A stretch of 64,000 nt of DNA from Paraburkholderia antibiotica (GTDB taxonomy: Bacteria; Pseudomonadota; Gammaproteobacteria; Burkholderiales; Burkholderiaceae): NCBI RefSeq assembly GCF_012927125.1, contig NZ_JABBFZ010000026.1, forward strand, positions 1 to 64,000, given 5' to 3'. Made by a program: the position numbers and the translations under genes. Shown here in pieces: positions 8,428-17,186 of this stretch (positions are counted from its first letter, which is position 1; the number at the start of each line of letters is the position of its first letter). The notes beneath the pieces are model-generated. The model saw only the letters and a program-made list of their open reading frames with translations, was not told where the DNA came from and ran no database searches.

Positions 8428-8469
8428 CCAGCTCGTCTGCCGGCTTATCTGCCAGCTCGTCTGTCAGCT
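8428..8469. repeat. Two imperfect 19-nt direct repeats at the hutG 3' end
   Basis: GCCAGCTCGTCTGCCGGCT (8428-8446) and GCCAGCTCGTCTGTCAGCT (8451-8469) repeat with a 23-nt period. The second copy covers the hutG stop codon. It looks like a small local duplication. Confidence 0.5.
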
Positions 8470-9276
8470 CGCCTGCACGCGCGCAAGCGCGGTAGTCACC
8501 AGCGCTTCGAGCAGCGGTGCAACCTTCGCGGCGAGGATTTCGTCATACGCGTAGGGCATGTGCTCTTCCATGTACGTGATCTGCGACAGTTCGAGTTGCA
8601 CCGCATGCACGCCCTGCTCCGGCTGCCCGTATTGCCGCGTGATGTAGCCGCCCTTGAAGCGGCCGTTGGCGACCGCCGTATAGCCGCCATGCTGCCCGAC
8701 CAGCGCGGCCAGTTCTTCGCCCACGCCCGGCGCCGCGCTCGCGCCGTTCGAGGTGCCGAAGTTGAAATCCGGCAGACGTCCTTCGAAAAAGCGCGGCACG
8801 TGCGAGCGGATCGAATGCGCTTCCCACAGCAGCACCTTGCCGTGCTTCGCTTTGAGCTCGGCGAGCTCACCAGTAAGCGCGTCGTGATACGGCTTCCAGT
8901 AAGCGTCGCGACGGCGCGCGACTTCGGCGTCGTCGGGCAAGTGGCCGTCGAGATAGAGCGGCTCCTTGTCGAACGTATCGACCGGCAGCAGACCGGTGGT
9001 GTCCTGGCCCGGGTACAGGTTCGCGCCGTCGGGCGGACGGTTCAGATCGACCACGTAGCGCGCGTAGGTCGGCGTCAGGATCGACGCGCCGAGGCGCTTC
9101 GCAAACGCATACAGCCGGTCGAGATGCCAATCGCAATCGTCGGTGCGTTGCGCGACCGGGGTCATCGTCGCGGCGATGTCGGCGGGGATCTGCGTGCCCA
9201 GATGCGGGATCGAGATCAGTAGCGGCAGGCTGCCCTGATGCAGCGAGAAAACCGTCGAGGGATTCGAAGCAGTCAT
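8464..9276 (-). CDS. hutG: N-formylglutamate deformylase (HutG)
   Basis: 270 residues. It catalyses the last step of histidine degradation in this route: N-formyl-L-glutamate + H2O to glutamate + formate. Family features: LLISIPHLGTQIP with the metal-binding His near the N-terminus, DCDWHLDRLYAFA, RYVVDLNRPPDG, KVLLWEAHSIRSHVPRFFEG with the second metal His, and ELSQITYMEE. Length is normal for the family. It is the last gene of the hut operon, 61 nt after hutF and followed by a terminator. Together with hutF it shows that this organism uses the formylglutamate branch rather than direct formiminoglutamase. Confidence 0.93.
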   Translation of the reverse strand: MTASNPSTVFSLHQGSLPLLISIPHLGTQIPADIAATMTPVAQRTDDCDWHLDRLYAFAKRLGASILTPTYARYVVDLNRPPDGANLYPGQDTTGLLPVDTFDKEPLYLDGHLPDDAEVARRRDAYWKPYHDALTGELAELKAKHGKVLLWEAHSIRSHVPRFFEGRLPDFNFGTSNGASAAPGVGEELAALVGQHGGYTAVANGRFKGGYITRQYGQPEQGVHAVQLELSQITYMEEHMPYAYDEILAAKVAPLLEALVTTALARVQAS

Positions 9277-9337
9277 GTCGGTCCGGAGTCGGTGGGGATC
9301 GGAGAACGGAGAGCGGGCCGCGCGGGCCCCCTCACGC

Positions 9338-10735
9338 TTATTTCAGCAGTTCGGCGAGCGCCGCGCGATAGCGCGCGTACGCGCCTTCTTCATCGCGATG
9401 CCGGCGATTGTCGACGACCTTCACGCCGCCCGTATAGACGTCGCGGATCGGCGTCTCGCCATGCTCGCAGAATACGACGCCCGACAGCCACGCGTGCGGC
9501 GCATGTTCGGCGATGCTCGAATGATCGGCGTCGAGCACCAGCCAGTCCGCGCGACAGCCGGCCCGCAACGCGCCGACCGCTCGGCCGGTCGCGCGCGCGC
9601 CGCCGTCGAGCGCGGCGTCGAACAGACGGTCCGCGACGTGCGTCGCGTCGGCCGATGCCAGCACGTTGCGCTGCCGACGCGTCAAACGCTGGCCGTATTC
9701 GAGCAGGCGCAATTCCGCGCGCCAGTCGACACCGATATGGCTATCGGAACCGACACCGATGCGGCCGTGCGCATCGAGGTAAGCCTGCGCGGGGAAAATG
9801 CCGTCGCCGAGATTCGCCTCGGTGGTCAAACACAAACCGGCAACCGCACCGCTCTTCGCGAGCGCGAGCGTTTCGTTCGCATCGACGTGCGTCGCGTGCA
9901 CCAGACACCAGCGGCCGTCCACCTCGAAGCGATCGAGCAGCCACTGCACCGGTCGTGCGCCTTCGGTTTCGATGCACGCATCGACCTCGGCGGTCTGTTC
10001 GGCGATGTGGATATGCACCGGCGCGTGCGCATCGATACCGCCGAGCAGCGCGCGCAGCGACGCCTCCGACACCGCCCGTAGCGAATGCGGCGCCACGCCA
10101 TAACGCAGCGCCGCGTTTTCGGGGCGCGCCGCGCGCAGCGCGCCGAGCAGTTCGAGCAGACTCTCCGGCGTGTTGATGAAGCGGCGCTGATCGTCGCGCG
10201 GCGCACGCGCGCCGAAGCCGCTGTACTGATACAGCACCGGCAGCATCGTGATACCGATGCCGCTCGCCGACGCCGCATCCACCACGCGTTGTGCGAGTTC
10301 AGCCTCGTTCGCGTAACGCTGGCCGTCCTGCGCGTGATGCACGTAGTGGAACTCGCACACCGACGTATAGCCCGCCTTCAGCATTTCGATGTAGAGCCAT
10401 TGCGCGACGCTCGCGAGCCCTTCCGGCGTGATGCGCGCGGCGAAGCGGTACATCAGATCGCGCCACGACCAGAAGTTATCGGTAGCGCCGGTGCCTGACG
10501 CGGCGCGATACTCGGTCAGCCCCGCCATCGCGCGCTGGAACGCGTGCGAATGAAGGTTAGGCATCCCTGGCATGAGCGGACCCGCGGCCCTCGCGACACC
10601 GGCCGGTGCCTCGGGACGATCCGGCGTGACCGCGCTCAGCGTGCCGTGGGCGTTCCATTCGAGCAGCACGTTGCGGCGCCAGCCATCGGGCAGATACGCG
10701 TGGTCGGCGAACAGCGATTGATTGGATTGCGTCAT
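9338..10735 (-). CDS. hutF: Formimidoylglutamate deiminase (HutF)
   Basis: 465 residues. It converts N-formimidoyl-L-glutamate to N-formyl-L-glutamate + NH3. It is a member of the amidohydrolase superfamily: the metal-binding HxH is in MPNLHSHAFQRAMAG, the second His in FHYVHHAQDG, then PVHIHIAEQTAEV, LVHATHVDANE and the final Asp in GVGSDSHIGVDW. Start ATG 10735 has GAGAG immediately upstream. It is the sixth gene of the operon, 15 nt after hutI. Product is passed to HutG. Confidence 0.94.
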   Translation of the reverse strand: MTQSNQSLFADHAYLPDGWRRNVLLEWNAHGTLSAVTPDRPEAPAGVARAAGPLMPGMPNLHSHAFQRAMAGLTEYRAASGTGATDNFWSWRDLMYRFAARITPEGLASVAQWLYIEMLKAGYTSVCEFHYVHHAQDGQRYANEAELAQRVVDAASASGIGITMLPVLYQYSGFGARAPRDDQRRFINTPESLLELLGALRAARPENAALRYGVAPHSLRAVSEASLRALLGGIDAHAPVHIHIAEQTAEVDACIETEGARPVQWLLDRFEVDGRWCLVHATHVDANETLALAKSGAVAGLCLTTEANLGDGIFPAQAYLDAHGRIGVGSDSHIGVDWRAELRLLEYGQRLTRRQRNVLASADATHVADRLFDAALDGGARATGRAVGALRAGCRADWLVLDADHSSIAEHAPHAWLSGVVFCEHGETPIRDVYTGGVKVVDNRRHRDEEGAYARYRAALAELLK

Positions 10736-10750
10736 CTCTCAGGTTCTGGT

Positions 10751-11974
10751 TTAGTTCTGTTCACGCCGCGTATATACGGTTTCGCCCGCGCGCACGACTC
10801 GCGCGCACAGCGGACGGCCAATCCAGTAAACAAGCTCGGCGAGCGAATCGACCGACCACATCGCGAAGTCGGCCGCACGTCCGACCCGCAACGCGCCGTG
10901 TTCGTCCGCCTTGCCGAGCGCGCGCGCCGCATGCGCGGTCACGCCTTGCAGCACCTCGGGCACGGTCATGCGGAACAGCGTGCAGGCCATGTTCATCATC
11001 AGCAGCAACGAAGTCGCCGGCGACGTGCCCGGGTTGCTGTCGGTCGAAATCGCGATCGGCACTTCGTAGCGCCGCAGCAGTTCGAGCGGCGGCAACTGCG
11101 TCTCGCGGATGAAGTAATACGCGCCGGGCAGCAGCACGGCGACGGTGCCCGCCTCTTTCATCGCGGCGACGCCGGCTTCGTCGAGAAATTCAAGGTGATC
11201 CGCCGACAGCGCGCGATGCCGCGCCGCCAACGCGGTGCCGCCGCCGTTCGACAACTGTTCGGCGTGCATCTTCACCGGCAGCTTGTAACGCGCGGCAGCT
11301 TCAAACACACGCTCGCTTTGCTGCAGCGAAAAACCAATGCGCTCGCAGAACACATCGACCGCATCGACGAGGCCTTCGTCCGCCAGCGCGGGCAGCATCG
11401 TGTTGCAGACCTCGTCGATATACGCATCGGCGCGGCCCGCGAATTCGGGCGGTAGCGCGTGCGCGCCGAGAAACGTCGTATAGACGGTGACCGGATAGCG
11501 CTCGCCGAGTTGCCGCGCGACGCGCAGCATCTTGCGCTCGCTCGCGAGGTCCAGGCCGTAGCCGGATTTGATTTCGAGCGTCGTCACGCCTTCGGCGAGC
11601 AGCGCTTCGAGCCGCGCGGCCGCTTGCCGGAACAGCGTGGCTTCGTCGGCGGCACGCGTGGCGCGCACCGTCGACACGATGCCGCCACCCTGCCGCGCGA
11701 TCTCTTCGTAACTGACACCGGCGAGCCGCTGCGCAAATTCGTCCGCGCGCTGGCCGCCGTACACAAGATGCGTATGACAGTCGACGAGCCCCGGCGTCAC
11801 CCACGCGCCGTGCAGATCTTCGCGCGGCCACGCGGCATATTGCGCGGGCAAGTCGGCGGCCACGCCGAGCCACGCGATGCGGCCGTCTTCGACCGCGATC
11901 GCCGCATCGTCGAACGTGTGGTGAGGGTCGCCCTGCGGGCACAGTTTCAGGTGATGCCAGACGGTTTGCTTCAT
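10751..11974 (-). CDS. hutI: Imidazolonepropionase (HutI)
   Basis: 407 residues, normal family length. It hydrolyses 4-imidazolone-5-propanoate to N-formimidoyl-L-glutamate. Metal-dependent amidohydrolase motifs: VDCHTHLVYGGQRADEF (HxH), EIKSGYGLD, the His of PVKMHAEQLSNGGG, SADHLEFLDEAG and the Asp of ISTDSNPGTSP. The protein starts MKQTVWHHLKLCPQGD. It is preceded by a 104-nt gap after hutD and followed closely by hutF. Confidence 0.95.
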   Translation of the reverse strand: MKQTVWHHLKLCPQGDPHHTFDDAAIAVEDGRIAWLGVAADLPAQYAAWPREDLHGAWVTPGLVDCHTHLVYGGQRADEFAQRLAGVSYEEIARQGGGIVSTVRATRAADEATLFRQAAARLEALLAEGVTTLEIKSGYGLDLASERKMLRVARQLGERYPVTVYTTFLGAHALPPEFAGRADAYIDEVCNTMLPALADEGLVDAVDVFCERIGFSLQQSERVFEAAARYKLPVKMHAEQLSNGGGTALAARHRALSADHLEFLDEAGVAAMKEAGTVAVLLPGAYYFIRETQLPPLELLRRYEVPIAISTDSNPGTSPATSLLLMMNMACTLFRMTVPEVLQGVTAHAARALGKADEHGALRVGRAADFAMWSVDSLAELVYWIGRPLCARVVRAGETVYTRREQN

Positions 11975-12078
11975 CGCGTGCTCTTTGCAGCTCGTTGCGT
12001 GTCTGTGGAGGGATGGCTCGATGCGGAGCGCCTGCGCGTTAGTAAGGATGCCTCATGAGGACGCTTTATGAGGACACT

Positions 12079-12735
12079 TCAGCGCTGATAGCGGATCGCG
12101 ATCGCCAGCACCGCGCCGTCGCCGGTCAGCGTGCACGGCAACGCATCCGGCGCGTCGACGCGCAGCGTGTCGCCGGCGCCGAGTCGTAGCGCTTGCGATT
12201 CGCCCGCCGCCAGCGTGAGCGTCACTTCGCCGCTCGCGCAAAACAGCAGCGCGACATCGCCATCCAGCGTGCGCGTCGGCACATCGGCACGCCACACGTC
12301 CAGCTCGCCCTGCGCCACGTCGCGCCGCACCATCAGATTGAAATCGCGCGTCGCGCCGTCGACCAGACGTGCATCGATACGCGTCTCGCCGGCGAAGCGT
12401 GCGACGTCGAGCGGCTGCCGCAACGCATGCGTGCCGACGACGCTCGCGCCGTCCAGTTCGTCGAGCAGCATGCCCCCGCCCGACAACAGCACGAGCGTAC
12501 GATCGACGCCATCGAAGCGCGAGAACGGCCCCGCCTGCGCGACGTCGGCGACGCTCACGCGCCACACGAAGTCGCCCGGCGCGGCGCCCTTCCCGCCGTC
12601 GTTCGATGAAAACGTGGACGGAAGCGCCGTCACCTCGCGCGTGACGCCGCCGCCGTTTTTCCACGGCGCCGCCACGAGGTCGGCGCCGCGAATCAGCGTG
12701 ACGGCAGCCATGCTCGCGCCGTTGGCAAGCGTCAC
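12079..12735 (-). CDS. hutD: HutD family protein
   Basis: 218 residues from 12735, which lies 2 nt past the hutU stop; an internal start (MAAVTLIRG, 12711) is possible. It is a bicupin-type fold with the family hallmarks PWKNGGGVTREV, FVWRVSVADVAQAGPFSRF, RTLVLLSGGGMLL and a mid-protein DFNLMVRRD. HutD is not an enzyme of the pathway; published work on Pseudomonas suggests it limits hut over-expression, possibly by binding formylglutamate. Here it sits between hutU and hutI. Confidence 0.9.
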   Translation of the reverse strand: MTLANGASMAAVTLIRGADLVAAPWKNGGGVTREVTALPSTFSSNDGGKGAAPGDFVWRVSVADVAQAGPFSRFDGVDRTLVLLSGGGMLLDELDGASVVGTHALRQPLDVARFAGETRIDARLVDGATRDFNLMVRRDVAQGELDVWRADVPTRTLDGDVALLFCASGEVTLTLAAGESQALRLGAGDTLRVDAPDALPCTLTGDGAVLAIAIRYQR

Positions 12736-12737
12736 GA

Positions 12738-14426
12738 TCAGCGGCCCAGCATCGGCAGCTTCAGGCCGGCATCGCGCGCGGTTTGCTGCGCGAGCTCATA
12801 GCCCGCATCCGCGTGACGCATCACACCGGTCGCCGGGTCGTTCAGCAGCACGCGGCCAAGGCGTTCGTGCGCGGCCTGCGTGCCGTCGGCGACGATCACG
12901 ACGCCCGAGTGTTGCGAGAAGCCCATGCCGACGCCGCCGCCATGATGCAGCGAGACCCACGATGCGCCGCCCGCGGTGTTCAGCAGCGCGTTGAGCAGCG
13001 GCCAGTCGCTGACCGCATCCGAGCCGTCCTTCATCGATTCGGTTTCACGGTTCGGGCTTGCCACCGAACCCGTGTCGAGGTGATCGCGGCCGATCACGAT
13101 CGGCGCCTTCAGCTCGCCGTTCTTGACCATTTCGTTGAACGCCTGGCCGAGACGATAACGATCCTTCACGCCGACCCAGCAGATCCGCGCCGGCAGACCC
13201 TGGAACGCGATGCGTTCGCGTGCCATGTCGAGCCAGTTGTGCAGATGCGGATCGTCCGGGATCAGTTCCTTGACCTTCGCATCGGTCTTGTAGATGTCCT
13301 CAGGATCGCCCGACAGCGCGACCCAGCGGAACGGCCCCTTGCCTTCGCAGAAGAGCGGCCGGATATACGCGGGCACGAAGCCGGGGAAATCGAACGCGTT
13401 CTCGACGCCCATTTCCAGCGCCATCTGACGAATGTTGTTGCCGTAGTCGAGCGTCGCCGCGCCGCGTTCCTGCAGCGTCAGCATGGCCTGCACCTGCGTG
13501 GCCATCGACTGTTTGGCCGGCGTGACGATGCTTTCCGGCGCGGTCTTCATGCGCTCGCGCCAGTCTTCGACCGTCCAGCCTTGCGGCAGGTAGCCGTGAA
13601 TCGGGTCGTGCGCGCTCGTCTGGTCGGTCACGCAGTCCGGCGTGATGCCACGCGCGACGCACTCGGCGAACACGTCGGCGGCATTGCCGAGCAGACCGAC
13701 CGACACCGGCTTGCCCGCTTTTTTCGCTTCGTCGATCATCGCGAGCGCTTCGTCGAGCGTCTTCGCTTTCTTGTCGACGTAGCGCGTCTTCAGACGGAAG
13801 TCGATGCGCGTCTCGTCGCATTCGACCGCGATCATCGAGAAGCCCGCCATCGTCGCCGCGAGCGGCTGCGCGCCGCCCATGCCGCCGAGGCCGCCCGTCA
13901 GGATCCAGCGGCCGCTCGGGTCGCCGTTGAAGTGCTGGTTCGCGACCGAGAAGAAGGTTTCGTAGGTGCCCTGCACGATGCCCTGGCTGCCGATGTAGAT
14001 CCAGCTGCCCGCGGTCATCTGGCCGTACATCATCAGGCCCTTGCGGTCGAGTTCGTGGAAGTGTTCCCACGTCGCCCAGTGCGGCACGAGGTTCGAGTTC
14101 GCGAGCAGCACGCGCGGCGCGTCCGCATGCGTGCGAAACACGCCGACCGGCTTGCCCGATTGAATCAGCAGCGTTTCGTCTTCGTTCAGGTCCTTCAGCG
14201 ACGCGAGAATCTGATCGAAGCAATCCCAGTTGCGCGCGGCGCGGCCGATGCCGCCGTACACGACGAGCGCGTGCGGGTGCTCGGCGACTTCGGGGTCCAG
14301 ATTATTCTGGATCATCCGGTACGCGGCTTCCGCGATCCAGGTCTTGCAGGTCTTGTCCGCGCCGCGCGGTGCGCGGATCGTGCGGGTCGGGTCAAGACGC
14401 GGATCGATATGTTTAGGATTGTTCAT
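12738..14426 (-). CDS. hutU: Urocanate hydratase (HutU)
   Basis: 562 residues. It converts urocanate to 4-imidazolone-5-propanoate using tightly bound NAD+ as an electrophile. Seen: VVYGGIGRAARNWDCFDQIL at the N-terminus, AGSWIYIGSQGIVQGTYETF, the glycine-rich NAD loop GGLGGMGGAQP, DQTSAHDPIHGYLP, the conserved active-site cysteine in ARICWVGVKDRYRLG, and SLHHGGGVGMGFSQH near the end. Length is standard (about 555-565). The gene follows hutC by 63 nt. Confidence 0.97.
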   Translation of the reverse strand: MNNPKHIDPRLDPTRTIRAPRGADKTCKTWIAEAAYRMIQNNLDPEVAEHPHALVVYGGIGRAARNWDCFDQILASLKDLNEDETLLIQSGKPVGVFRTHADAPRVLLANSNLVPHWATWEHFHELDRKGLMMYGQMTAGSWIYIGSQGIVQGTYETFFSVANQHFNGDPSGRWILTGGLGGMGGAQPLAATMAGFSMIAVECDETRIDFRLKTRYVDKKAKTLDEALAMIDEAKKAGKPVSVGLLGNAADVFAECVARGITPDCVTDQTSAHDPIHGYLPQGWTVEDWRERMKTAPESIVTPAKQSMATQVQAMLTLQERGAATLDYGNNIRQMALEMGVENAFDFPGFVPAYIRPLFCEGKGPFRWVALSGDPEDIYKTDAKVKELIPDDPHLHNWLDMARERIAFQGLPARICWVGVKDRYRLGQAFNEMVKNGELKAPIVIGRDHLDTGSVASPNRETESMKDGSDAVSDWPLLNALLNTAGGASWVSLHHGGGVGMGFSQHSGVVIVADGTQAAHERLGRVLLNDPATGVMRHADAGYELAQQTARDAGLKLPMLGR

Positions 14427-14489
14427 GGTGTCCCTCGGGATGCTCGAAGATGTTCGATAAAGATTCAGCGACGATGAGAAAAAACGAAA

Positions 14490-15185
14490 TCAGAAATGCC
14501 CTGTGAAGCGGTAGCGGGTGCCCGGATGCCACAGATTCGCGATCGACGCGACCTGGCCTTGCGACCACGTGCGCCGATGCAACACCAGACACGGCTCGCG
14601 TTCTTCCATGTCCAGCAGCTCGCGCGTGCCGGCATCGGCCGCTAGCGCCTCGATGCGGTACTCGACGCGCTGCAATGGCGCGACGCGTACGAGGTACTGG
14701 TTCGGCGTGGTGTTCGTGAAATCCTGCAACGCGTATTCGGGCGCGACCGCCGGATTGACCCAGCGTTCTTCCAGCTGCACCGGCTCGTCGTTTTCGAAAT
14801 GCAGCAGACGCGAATGAAACACGGGACTGCCCGGATTCAGCTGCATTTCCTCGGCGAGCGCCTCGTCGGCGACGCTCGCGCCGACGTTGAGCACCTGCGC
14901 CTGATAGCGATGGCCGCGCGCGACGATTTCATCCGAGATGCTGCGGATCGCCACCAGCGTCGACTCGTACTTGGGCCTTGCCACGAAGGTGCCCGAGCCT
15001 TGCACGCGCGTGAGCACCTGCTCCGAGGTCAACTCGCGCAGCGCGCGGTTGACCGTCATGCGCGCGACGTTGAACTCGCGCGCAAGCTCGTTTTCGGAGG
15101 GCACCTGGTCGCCTTCGGCCCACTCGCCCGCATGAATGCGCGAGAGGATGAAGTCCTTGATGCCCTGGTAAGCGGGTGCATTCAT
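14490..15185 (-). CDS. hutC: Histidine utilisation repressor (HutC), GntR family
   Basis: 231 residues from ATG 15185 (MNAPAYQGIKDFILSRIHAG). The upstream codon at 15215 is a GTG and would add an unusual basic tail. The N-terminal winged helix has WAEGDQVPSENELAREFNVA, then RMTVNRALRELTSEQVL and RVQGSGTFVA; the C-terminal UTRA ligand domain contains FHSRLLHFENDEPVQLEERW. HutC represses hut until urocanate binds. It is the second gene of the operon it controls, so it regulates itself, and matching operators are present at the hutH promoter. Confidence 0.93.
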   Translation of the reverse strand: MNAPAYQGIKDFILSRIHAGEWAEGDQVPSENELAREFNVARMTVNRALRELTSEQVLTRVQGSGTFVARPKYESTLVAIRSISDEIVARGHRYQAQVLNVGASVADEALAEEMQLNPGSPVFHSRLLHFENDEPVQLEERWVNPAVAPEYALQDFTNTTPNQYLVRVAPLQRVEYRIEALAADAGTRELLDMEEREPCLVLHRRTWSQGQVASIANLWHPGTRYRFTGHF

Positions 15186-15223
15186 TGGCGTAATTCGTTG
15201 GCGTGATCCGCGCACTCGGCAAC

Positions 15224-16753
15224 TTACTGTTCCGACACGAACGAGAACGGGCTCAGCTTAGCGATCGAGCCGTCCTGCACGCGCTTCGTGATCGCCGCGA
15301 TGTCCGGCGCGAAGTAGTGATCGAGCTCGTAATGCGCGACGTCCTTGCGCACCAGGTCCATCACCTTCTGCAGGCTCGGGCTGGTCTTGTGCGGCGCGCG
15401 CAGGTCGACGCCCTGAGCAGCGGCGAGCAGTTCGATCGACAGGATGTTGGCGGTGTTCTCGGCGATGTCGCCGAGCTTGCGCGCCGCGAACGTCGCCATC
15501 GACACGTGGTCTTCCTGGTTCGCCGACGTCGGCAGCGAATCGACCGAGGCCGGATGCGCGAGCGTCTTGTTTTCGGAGGCGAGCGCGGCGGCCGTCACGT
15601 GCGCGATCATGAAGCCGGAGTTCACACCGCCATCCTTGACGAGGAACGGCGGCAGACCCGACAGCGTCGCGTCGATCAGCAGCGCGATGCGGCGTTCGGC
15701 GAGTGCGCCGATTTCCGCAACGGCGAGCGCGAGGTTGTCGGCCGCGAACGCGACCGGCTCGGCGTGGAAGTTACCACCCGACAGCACTTCGCCGGTGTCC
15801 GGGAAAATCAGCGGGTTGTCCGACACGGCGTTCGCTTCGGTGAGCAGCGTCTCGGCGGCCTGACGCATCTGGTCGAGACACGCGCCCATCACCTGCGGCT
15901 GGCAGCGCAGGCTGTACGGGTCCTGCACCTTGTCGCAATCGACGTGCGACACGTTGATCGCCGAGCCTTGCAGCAGCGAACGATATGCCGCCGCCGCGTC
16001 GATCTGGCCTTGATGGCCGCGCAGTTCGTGGATGCGCGCATCGAACGGCTTGACCGAACCGGCCGCCGCGTCGACCGACAGCGCGCCGGCGACGAGCGCC
16101 GTGCGGTACAGGTCTTCGATCGCGAACATGTTGTAGAGCGCGAGCGCGGTCGAAGCTTGCGTGCCGTTCAGCAGCGCGAGACCTTCCTTAGCCTGCAGCG
16201 TCATCGGCTTCAGGCCGACCAGCGCGAGACCTTCGGTGGCCGCCATGCGCTCGCCCTTCGCGAACACTTCGCCGACGCCGAGCAGAATCGCCGACATATG
16301 CGCGAGCGGCGCGAGGTCGCCCGAGGCGCCGACCGAACCCTTGACCGGGATCACCGGCAGCACGTCGGCGTTGAACAGCGTAATCATCGCTTCCATCACT
16401 TCGCGGCGGATGCCCGAGTGACCGCGGCCGAGGCTCGACAGCTTCAGCGCCATCAGGAGACGCACGACAGGACGCGACATCGGCTCACCGACGCCGACCG
16501 CGTGCGACAGCACTAGATTGCGCTGCAGCAGTTCGAGCTGGTCGCGCGGAATGTGCGTGCTGGCGAGGCGGCCGAAGCCGGTGTTGATACCGTAAGCCGG
16601 CTCGCCCTTGGCGGTGATGTCGGCGACGGCCTGCGCGCACGCGTCGATGGCGGCGTGGCTCGCGGGATCGAGTTGCAGCGTGACCTGTTCACGCGCGATC
16701 TGGCGCAGTTGCGGGAGGGTCAGGTAGCCGGGCTTCAGAATCATGGTTGTCAT
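15224..16753 (-). CDS. hutH: Histidine ammonia-lyase (HutH)
   Basis: 509 residues (506 if ATG 16744 is used). It deaminates L-histidine to trans-urocanate, the first step of the pathway. The Ala-Ser-Gly triad that cyclises into the MIO cofactor is visible in GSVGASGDLAPLAH at residues ~143-145, together with YGINTGFGRLA and QRNLVLSHAVGVGEP. It is the first gene of the hut operon; the promoter and HutC-type operators lie immediately upstream. hutC begins 38 nt after its stop. Confidence 0.97.
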   Translation of the reverse strand: MTTMILKPGYLTLPQLRQIAREQVTLQLDPASHAAIDACAQAVADITAKGEPAYGINTGFGRLASTHIPRDQLELLQRNLVLSHAVGVGEPMSRPVVRLLMALKLSSLGRGHSGIRREVMEAMITLFNADVLPVIPVKGSVGASGDLAPLAHMSAILLGVGEVFAKGERMAATEGLALVGLKPMTLQAKEGLALLNGTQASTALALYNMFAIEDLYRTALVAGALSVDAAAGSVKPFDARIHELRGHQGQIDAAAAYRSLLQGSAINVSHVDCDKVQDPYSLRCQPQVMGACLDQMRQAAETLLTEANAVSDNPLIFPDTGEVLSGGNFHAEPVAFAADNLALAVAEIGALAERRIALLIDATLSGLPPFLVKDGGVNSGFMIAHVTAAALASENKTLAHPASVDSLPTSANQEDHVSMATFAARKLGDIAENTANILSIELLAAAQGVDLRAPHKTSPSLQKVMDLVRKDVAHYELDHYFAPDIAAITKRVQDGSIAKLSPFSFVSEQ

Positions 16754-16755
16754 CC

Positions 16756-16765
16756 TGTCTATACA
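16756..16765. promoter_or_regulatory. HutC operator, second proximal half-matched copy
   Basis: On the minus strand TGTATAGACA, one base off the palindrome, lies between the predicted -10 box and the hutH start. The two operators are 38 nt apart centre to centre, near 3.6 helical turns. Confidence 0.55.
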
Positions 16766-16775
16766 AGTTCAAATA

Positions 16776-16804
16776 AGTCTAACGGGCAGGTCTTGTATAT
16801 ACAA
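16776..16804 (-). promoter_or_regulatory. Predicted hut promoter
   Basis: On the minus strand, a -35-like TTGTAT (16799-16804) is followed after exactly 17 nt by a -10-like TAGACT (16776-16781), about 23 nt before hutH. The -35 box lies inside the HutC operator, so bound repressor would block RNA polymerase. Inferred from sequence only. Confidence 0.6.
16794..16803. promoter_or_regulatory. HutC operator, proximal (TGTATATACA)
   Basis: A perfect 10-nt palindrome, extended to TTGTATATACAA, overlaps the -35 box of the predicted hut promoter. TGTA-N2-TACA palindromes are the known recognition pattern of HutC-type GntR repressors. Confidence 0.8.
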
Positions 16805-17186
16805 CTTATTTTTAACGATTTCGTGCCTGGGGATTTCCATGAGCCGGGATATTCGTCATGGCACGGATGTCGGAAGCTTGCTGTCGGGTCGTGCGCGGGC
16901 GCCTCGGCGCCCTGCGCGGCGAGCGGCGGAAATCGCTCGATGAGCAAACTTGTATATACACGTTAGCGGCAGCGAAGGCGGTATGGTCCACTGCGGGCCG
17001 GCCCTCGCAACCGCTCGCCGCTGGGCCAATAACTGAGTTATAGGAGAGTGCACGCGCTGGGCAAACAGCGCGGCGATTCGTGCGGGAGGAAGGAGTGAAG
17101 CGAAGTGGCTAAGATGGGGGCTGGCGGAAAAATTATCGAAGCGCGAGCTGCCGGGCAGCACGCTGCGAACCGGTCAGACGCTTACG
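16805..17186. other. Intergenic region between hutH and the LysR gene
   Basis: It carries the distal HutC-type operator at 16951. Short frames here (for example 16858-17043 plus) have no recognisable content and I do not call a gene. Confidence 0.5.
16951..16960. promoter_or_regulatory. HutC operator, distal (TGTATATACA)
   Basis: A second perfect copy of the palindrome, 157 nt upstream of the proximal one. No hut gene starts here, so it may be an auxiliary site for looping, or serve an unrecognised transcript. Confidence 0.6.

Larger units (their letters stand above)
8105..8463. other. Intergenic region between peptide gene and hut operon
   Basis: It contains two terminators facing each other (8142-8171 on plus, 8345-8380 on minus) and no supported gene between them. 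Open frames here are low-complexity. Confidence 0.6.

Noticed and set aside
8428..8469. Attachment-site duplication at the hutG 3' end
   Set aside because: Only 19 nt, imperfect, adjacent copies with no integrase or element between them.
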